From the NCBI GenBank assembly GCA_949775045.1, contig OX459101.1, positions 4,141,465 to 4,205,464 of the forward strand: a stretch of 64,000 nt of DNA, read 5' to 3'. The notes under the pieces were generated by a model, which was not told the origin of the DNA, made no database searches, and saw only the letters and a program-made list of their open reading frames with translations. The DNA comes from Metridium senile. Taxonomy: Eukaryota; Cnidaria; Anthozoa; Actiniaria; Metridiidae. This document shows, piece after piece, positions 59,298-64,000 of the stretch. The translations under genes and the position numbers were made by a program. Numbering within the stretch: the stretch's first letter is position 1; every line of letters begins with the position of its first letter.

Positions 59298-60636
59298 AGG
59301 GAAGGTACGTTTATTATCGGGGGGGGGAGGGCTGGAGAATTCAGAGTAATTTTTCCAAAAAAACGTTTGACCCTCCCCAGCGATTCCAAAACTAAACTCA
59401 TGACCCTCCCCATCAAGTATACTAGAATACCCATGGCCCTCCCCCCATGGCCACACTCAGGTTTTATATATCTACACAAATGATTTTTTCTCTCAGCCGT
59501 TTATTAAATTTATTATTAAAAATAAGTAACATCTTCTATCAAATAAACAAAAACTGCAAAAATCATTTGAATTTTATATGTCATTGAAGTAGTATTTGAT
59601 TGAGAATGAATACAACACATCGTCGAACGGTAATTCACAACTTGTTGAGTCTGAGCGCATGTTATTGTGTTTAAACTTATATAAATTCATACTTTAATAC
59701 ACAAATAATTTGTAATATCTATAGTATTCCCTTGTTTTATAGTGTTTTTATTTAACCCGTGAATGAAAAATTACTACAGTAGTTCGTACTACAGTAGTTC
59801 GTACTACCTCGAGGCAGTCACGTATTTCCACACAGCTCGAGTTCACTTTGCGCCTTTTTCTATACATATTGTTGTTTATAATTGCTGTTATTTTCACATT
59901 ATTTTTACATTTTATTTTCACATTTTTATGTACTTTTCTTTTATTAATTTCCTTTAACTTTATCATACCACCGTTTGTTCCATACTTACAGTCGGTTCAT
60001 ACACATCTCTCTTGCATTAAAAACTTATGAACTCAATGTATATTTCTTAAAATAACACCAGATATTTCTCGCATTAAACCGGGACTTACACCACCTACAA
60101 CCTAAAGAAACACTTCTACATAAGCATTTAAAAATTATATATATATTTCTTAAAAAGAACACCACCTACAACATACGCAAACACTTCTACATAAGCACTT
60201 AAGAATTACATATATATTTATTAAAAAGACTCCTCAGTTGGCAGTTCCTGTCATGAAGTAACAGAGGCCCCACCTGATGCTACCTCCTCACGCTATGGAC
60301 GCAAAAGAACCAGAGTCATGCAGGACAACTTTGTCTCGTGGGCTCAAATTGACATGTGACTAATAAACTCGTAGATAGATCGATACATATCAAATACACT
60401 AAACATATTGAAATTACAATTTATTTATCAAGGTTGAGATAATATATTGTTTCATACTTAAAATAAAAGAACACAAATGTGATCAAAATTAAAATGAGTA
60501 ACTTAAAAGGATAGCCCTCCCCTAGATTAACTTCAAATGAAATGTGTGGCCCTCCCCTTAAGCTTATAAATTTGACTATTGACCCTCCCCTCTGAGGCTC
60601 CAGCCCTCCCCCCCAATAATAAACGTACCTTCCCTT
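59298..60636. mobile_element. 1.3 kb terminal-inverted-repeat element
   Basis: AGGGAAGGTACGTTTATTAT at the left and its complement at the right enclose the segment. G-rich and GACCCTCCCC motifs next to each end are also inverted. The interior holds repeated GACTTACACCACCTACAAC-type segments (60060-60200) and a short coding-like tail (60250-60359). Confidence 0.65.
60252..60359 (+). CDS. short terminal exon of an element-borne protein, doubtful
   Basis: After a possible acceptor (TCAGTTGGCAG ending at 60244) one frame reads EVTEAPPDATSSRYGRKR, then VMQDNFVSWAQIDM and a TGA at 60357, followed five bases later by AATAAA. The SRYGRKR-type tail resembles C-termini of transposon-encoded proteins. 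Only about 36 codons are visible and no upstream exon was found, so a partial or dead gene is likely. Confidence 0.3.
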   Translation, partial: HEVTEAPPDATSSRYGRKRTRVMQDNFVSWAQIDM

Positions 60637-61044
60637 AGTGGTAAATAGTGAAAATTATTGCACACTTTTAGTGCATGTTTGTACTCTATTATGTACAAAC
60701 TAGTGGATACCACTGTAGTGGAACAGTGCAAAGAATAGTCACATAATTAGCTGCCTTTGTGTTTCTTTGTATGATTTACGCCCGAGTGAAATCTTAGTTA
60801 GTTAATAACAAACTAGTTGATAACTAAATACTATTATGCACTACAAAGTTAGTAGTTGTTTCACGAATATATGGTGTGCACTCTATTGTTTCCTTTTGTA
60901 TTTGATGTTTCTGGTTGAGTGATACTAAATAGTCACTAAATAAAAACTATTAGTTAGTAACTATGTTGTTTTTGTTTCATGGTTTTAGTGTTTTCGCTCT
61001 ATAATTGCTAAAATATTTAATGTAGGGTTAGTGAGCGTTGGTCA

Positions 61045-61120
61045 TCCCAGTAAGAAAGGGCACTTGTATCTAGCTAGAAGATTGAGACGTTAGAAAGTCT
61101 CAATAAATAAATAAACAAAC
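61045..61120 (+). repeat. dispersed retroelement 3' tail
   Basis: CTAGCTAGAAGATTGAGACG followed by AATAAATAAATAAAC matches the tail at 6460-6545. Confidence 0.55.
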
Positions 61121-61204
61121 AAATTAAAAGTGCATAATGATTTTTATTTATAAAGTAAACTACAATGTACATTTTGTACTGCATACATTGTTACTCATTG
61201 ATTC

Positions 61205-61400
61205 ATTACGCCAATGCAGTCCACACTTGTTTAGCCCCTACTTATCGTACATTGTTCTCAAATTATTTCCTTAGGAACACCGACGCAGTCCACACTAGTT
61301 TAACCACTAGTAATCGTACATTTTACTACAATTGTTCCCTTAGAAACACCGATGCACTTCACACTAATTTAACCGCTTGCTATTGTACATTTATGGCTTA
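61205..61400 (+). repeat. three imperfect copies of a 65-75 bp unit
   Basis: The unit contains CACCGATGCAGTCCACACTA, then TTTAACC and TCGTACATTT. The corresponding open frame is a by-product of the repeat. Confidence 0.7.
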
Positions 61401-62059
61401 TCTACTCTAATAACTTAAATTATTAAAAATTCTTATATTTCTCTTAGGATTTTGTTTTAAATCTAACTACTTAGTGTACATTAATATTTAGCTTAAAAAT
61501 ATATAAAATATCTAGTTTGTAGTCAGAACGTTTTCAATATTTCCCTGGAGCTCGTTCGTTATAGTTTAAATCGTTCTTCATGTTTGAAACACAAAATTGT
61601 CTATCTTGATAAAAGTTTTTCATTTGCATCCATGGTAACTCGTTTGCGACGTCATCAATAGTTACGCATGAGCATCGGGCGATGAGTATAAAAGCTGAAA
61701 AAGAATCGACAAAAAATGTCAATAAAATAATGTAATAATGATAACGAAAAGTTTGAGCTTTCAAACTTGTAATTTATAAAGATTGATTACTGGCAATATA
61801 TCATTTTTAGCTGGCACGTGATCACACCATCCCTGTTGGAGTCCAGCCTCTTTCATTTGTTGCCATATATAACACGTAAAATCGTCTTCTATTGCTTTTA
61901 TAAAATATTTTTTGAGGCTAAATCGGCATTTTAAGTGCTGATAAGAATAGCAATTCTCAATACGCGCGCCATCAATACGCGCGCGCATGTTTAGATAGCC
62001 TCATCCAACACGGTTTTTGACCAATCAGAGCGCGCGTACTATCTAAACTATTTTATAAA

Positions 62060-62300
62060 TGACATTGATAATGATGATGATGATGATAACAAAGGTGAAA
62101 TATTGATCATAATCGTGACGACAATGATGATGATGATGATGATGATAATTCTGATAATTCTGAAAAGATAACGGTAACAATAATATGATAAGAGTGACGA
62201 CATTGATGATGATGATGATGACAATGATGATAATTGTGATGATGATGAAAGGATAAAGGTAACAATATTTAATGAAAAAGAATGATTGCAAAGACAATGA
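62060..62300. repeat. GATGAT-rich low-complexity repeat
   Basis: Three degenerate blocks of ACAATGATGATGATGATGAT type with AAAAGATAACGGTAACAAT between them. Confidence 0.8.
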
Positions 62301-62689
62301 TGATAAGATGTTCAGAACACAGGGATCCCAACTTTAGTTCGATACGTACATTCCCTCCAGGGCGTGGTCTAAAGGATGATATCCGCTGATAACCACGTGA
62401 CATAGCTGCAAAACATCCTGCCATTGCAGCAGCCATTCTAGCCTACACAATAGATAAAGATAGAATTGTTATGACGATGATGATATTTTTAAATATTTGA
62501 TCCATTACATCTTAGAAGATGTAATGGATCAAAAACGAGTGCGAGTGTTTGATCAGGGGATCCAAACACACACACAAAATAATAATCATAACTCATTTTG
62601 AATCTCCTGAGGCTAAAACATAACACATCTATATCGTCTCTTGATCAGTGTCTTGATCTGAGTGTTTGTCAACATTTTTGTAAGCTGTA

Positions 62690-62853
62690 AGCTGGTCTCC
62701 CAGGAAGCCGACGGTGCGCTCTTTCCCCCCTCTAAGCTACACAGATTAGAAAGAAGTCGAAACAAATGTGAGGCTACTGGGGATCAAACTCGTGACCTCT
62801 CGCTCCGAAAGCCACGCAATAACCAACTTAGCTACACTTACCCTAGCAGCAGC
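62690..62853 (-). mobile_element. tRNA-derived SINE
   Basis: On the minus strand GTAGCTAAGTTGG (box A-like) is followed by GAGTTTGATCC (box B-like) about 40 bases on, with CGGAGCGAGAGGTCACGA in the anticodon/T-arm region. It differs from the SINEs at 5300 and 7500. Confidence 0.6.
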
Positions 62854-63114
62854 CATGCAAGCAAGCACTCCTCCGCCTCCACCACCACCGCCACGACCAC
62901 CTGACCCTCCTCCTGTTAGTTTTTCTGTGTCTTCTGAATCCTTAGTTTGTGCTCCCTATTGGAAAACGTCAGAACAAAATATTATTAGTCATTTTGTTAC
63001 AAATACAGTATACTGACTCCTTTAATTGAAAAGGCATAAAATCGTAAGATCCAAGCTTTGGCGAGAGGAGAATAGATTCATTTTGCACTCTTTCTGAGAA
63101 ATATGCAGTCTAGT

Positions 63115-63558
63115 CACAGGCAGCCCAACTATTCTATCTGAGGAATTTTTTTAATGACAATAAAGTTATTTTTAAACGCGCGCCGAGCGCCATATTGGAA
63201 TAAAATATTTTGTTAATCATTGAGCGCGCGGGTGGGGTTCCTGTGGTGTAATTGTTTGAATGCGCGCGGATGGTATTCCTGTGGCTTTTTGAAAGCAATT
63301 TTTCGTCAAAGTCGCGCGGTGTTGAAGAGGGAGGTATCAAGATACTACTTTCTTCGATTTTTCTGTCGTACGTGCGATTCCGCGCAACCGAAAAATTGCT
63401 TGCAAAAAGCCACAGGAATCCCATCCGCGAGCTTTCAAACAAACACACCACAGGAACCCCACCCGCGCGCTCAATATGTATTTCGCTCGGCGCGCGGTTA
63501 AAAATAACTTTATTGTCATTAAAAAAAATTCTCAAAGAGAATAGTTGGGCTGCCTGTG
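63115..63558. mobile_element. foldback element with about 190 bp arms
   Basis: The two halves are inverted copies: CACAGGCAGCCCAACTATTC at the left end and its complement at the right end, then ATGACAATAAAGTTATTTTTA and CGCGCGCCGAGCG. GTCTAGT directly flanks both ends (63108-63114 and 63559-63565), a 7 bp duplication. Confidence 0.85.
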
Positions 63559-63659
63559 GTCTAGTGTGTTATTCTTACTTTTGCTTTGGCGAGTTTAGAG
63601 CCTGCTTCTGTGGACCCTTTACCACCCCAATCCACCTAGTAGAAAAATAAACAACATTA

Positions 63660-63803
63660 GAGCGGTTTTCGTATGACTGTGAAACGGACGTGCAGTGCCG
63701 TGACTGCGTCACTGCCGTGGTTTCTATAAAAACGTTCAAATTTTCTGCCGTATCCGTGCCGTGCGGTGACCGTGCCTTTTTCACAGTCATACGAAAACCG
63801 CTC
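63660..63803. mobile_element. TA-flanked MITE
   Basis: GAGCGGTTTTCGTATGACTG and CAGTCATACGAAAACCGCTC are perfect inverted ends, with TA on both sides. The centre contains CCGTG-rich sub-repeats. Related to the 22072 and 48311 elements by the TATGACTGTGAAA core. Confidence 0.85.
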
Positions 63804-64000
63804 TAGAACAACAATACAACAAACAATTATGGTTATTTAAATCATTATTCAACATTATTGAGAGTGATAATATATTGGATAGTCGAATAATAAAACCATA
63901 TAATTATTTAATAAATATGTACCATCATGGTCACTATATTAATAAACTGGCATCATCATCATCATCATCATCATCAAAAATGGACATGTGAGCCGAGTTG

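Noticed and set aside
61165..61410. 81-codon frame with internal repeats
   Set aside because: It follows a three-copy DNA repeat and has no family signature.

Overview
The window is AT-rich, intron-containing animal DNA, very dense in miniature inverted-repeat elements (MITEs), tRNA-derived SINEs, decayed retroelements and microsatellites. The repeat types (a Penelope-like GIY-YIG retroelement, CR1/L2-like LINE ends, palindromic TA- and TTAA-flanked MITEs), short genes with GTAAG donors, and a JNK kinase with an invertebrate-like sequence fit a cnidarian, most likely an anthozoan (anemone or coral). This assignment is inference from style and family content; no marker fixes the species.

Layout. 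1-7.8 kb: microsatellite, MITE and SINE remnants, a broken Penelope-like element on the minus strand with a hammerhead-ribozyme-like tail, and an 870 bp block present twice. 7.9-9.95 kb: a two-exon gene with TATA box, non-coding first exon and an 801 bp intron. It encodes a secreted precursor of nine almost identical 37-residue, four-cysteine repeats, the most novel-looking gene here. 10-16 kb: LINE ends, an eight-copy 70 bp tandem array and a TTAA-flanked MITE. 16.2-17.3 kb: a class A GPCR, followed by MITEs and partial copies of its own 3' end. 18-19.4 kb: microsatellites and a palindromic MITE. 19.8-20.9 kb (minus): a disordered, charged protein with a PP1-docking-like motif. 25.1-31.6 kb: a complete Ty3/Gypsy retrotransposon with LTRs that look identical, a 4 bp target duplication, intact gag and pol, and a textbook -1 frameshift signal between them. 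31.7-47.45 kb: a JNK-type MAP kinase gene whose 14 coding exons can be joined in phase. Its introns hold several MITEs, a 3.7 kb GAT/GGT satellite and a damaged duplicate of a C-terminal exon. 50.5-52.5 kb: a single-exon F-box/LRR protein. 53.9-59 kb: (AAT)n, a MITE and a decayed CR1/L2-like LINE with a 267 bp repeat beside it. 59.3-64 kb: a 1.3 kb terminal-inverted-repeat element, a SINE, a foldback element and a TA-flanked MITE.

How the genes relate. The host genes (repeat precursor, GPCR, PP1-motif protein, JNK, F-box protein) look like independent loci; nothing indicates an operon. The clearest interaction is structural: the young Gypsy element lies directly upstream of the first recognisable JNK exon, where its 3' LTR could affect expression. 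Several open frames above 1,000 codons at 40-43.5 kb are by-products of a trinucleotide-periodic satellite and are not genes. Several host-gene reading frames begin upstream at GTG or TTG; the ATG used for each is stated in its entry.
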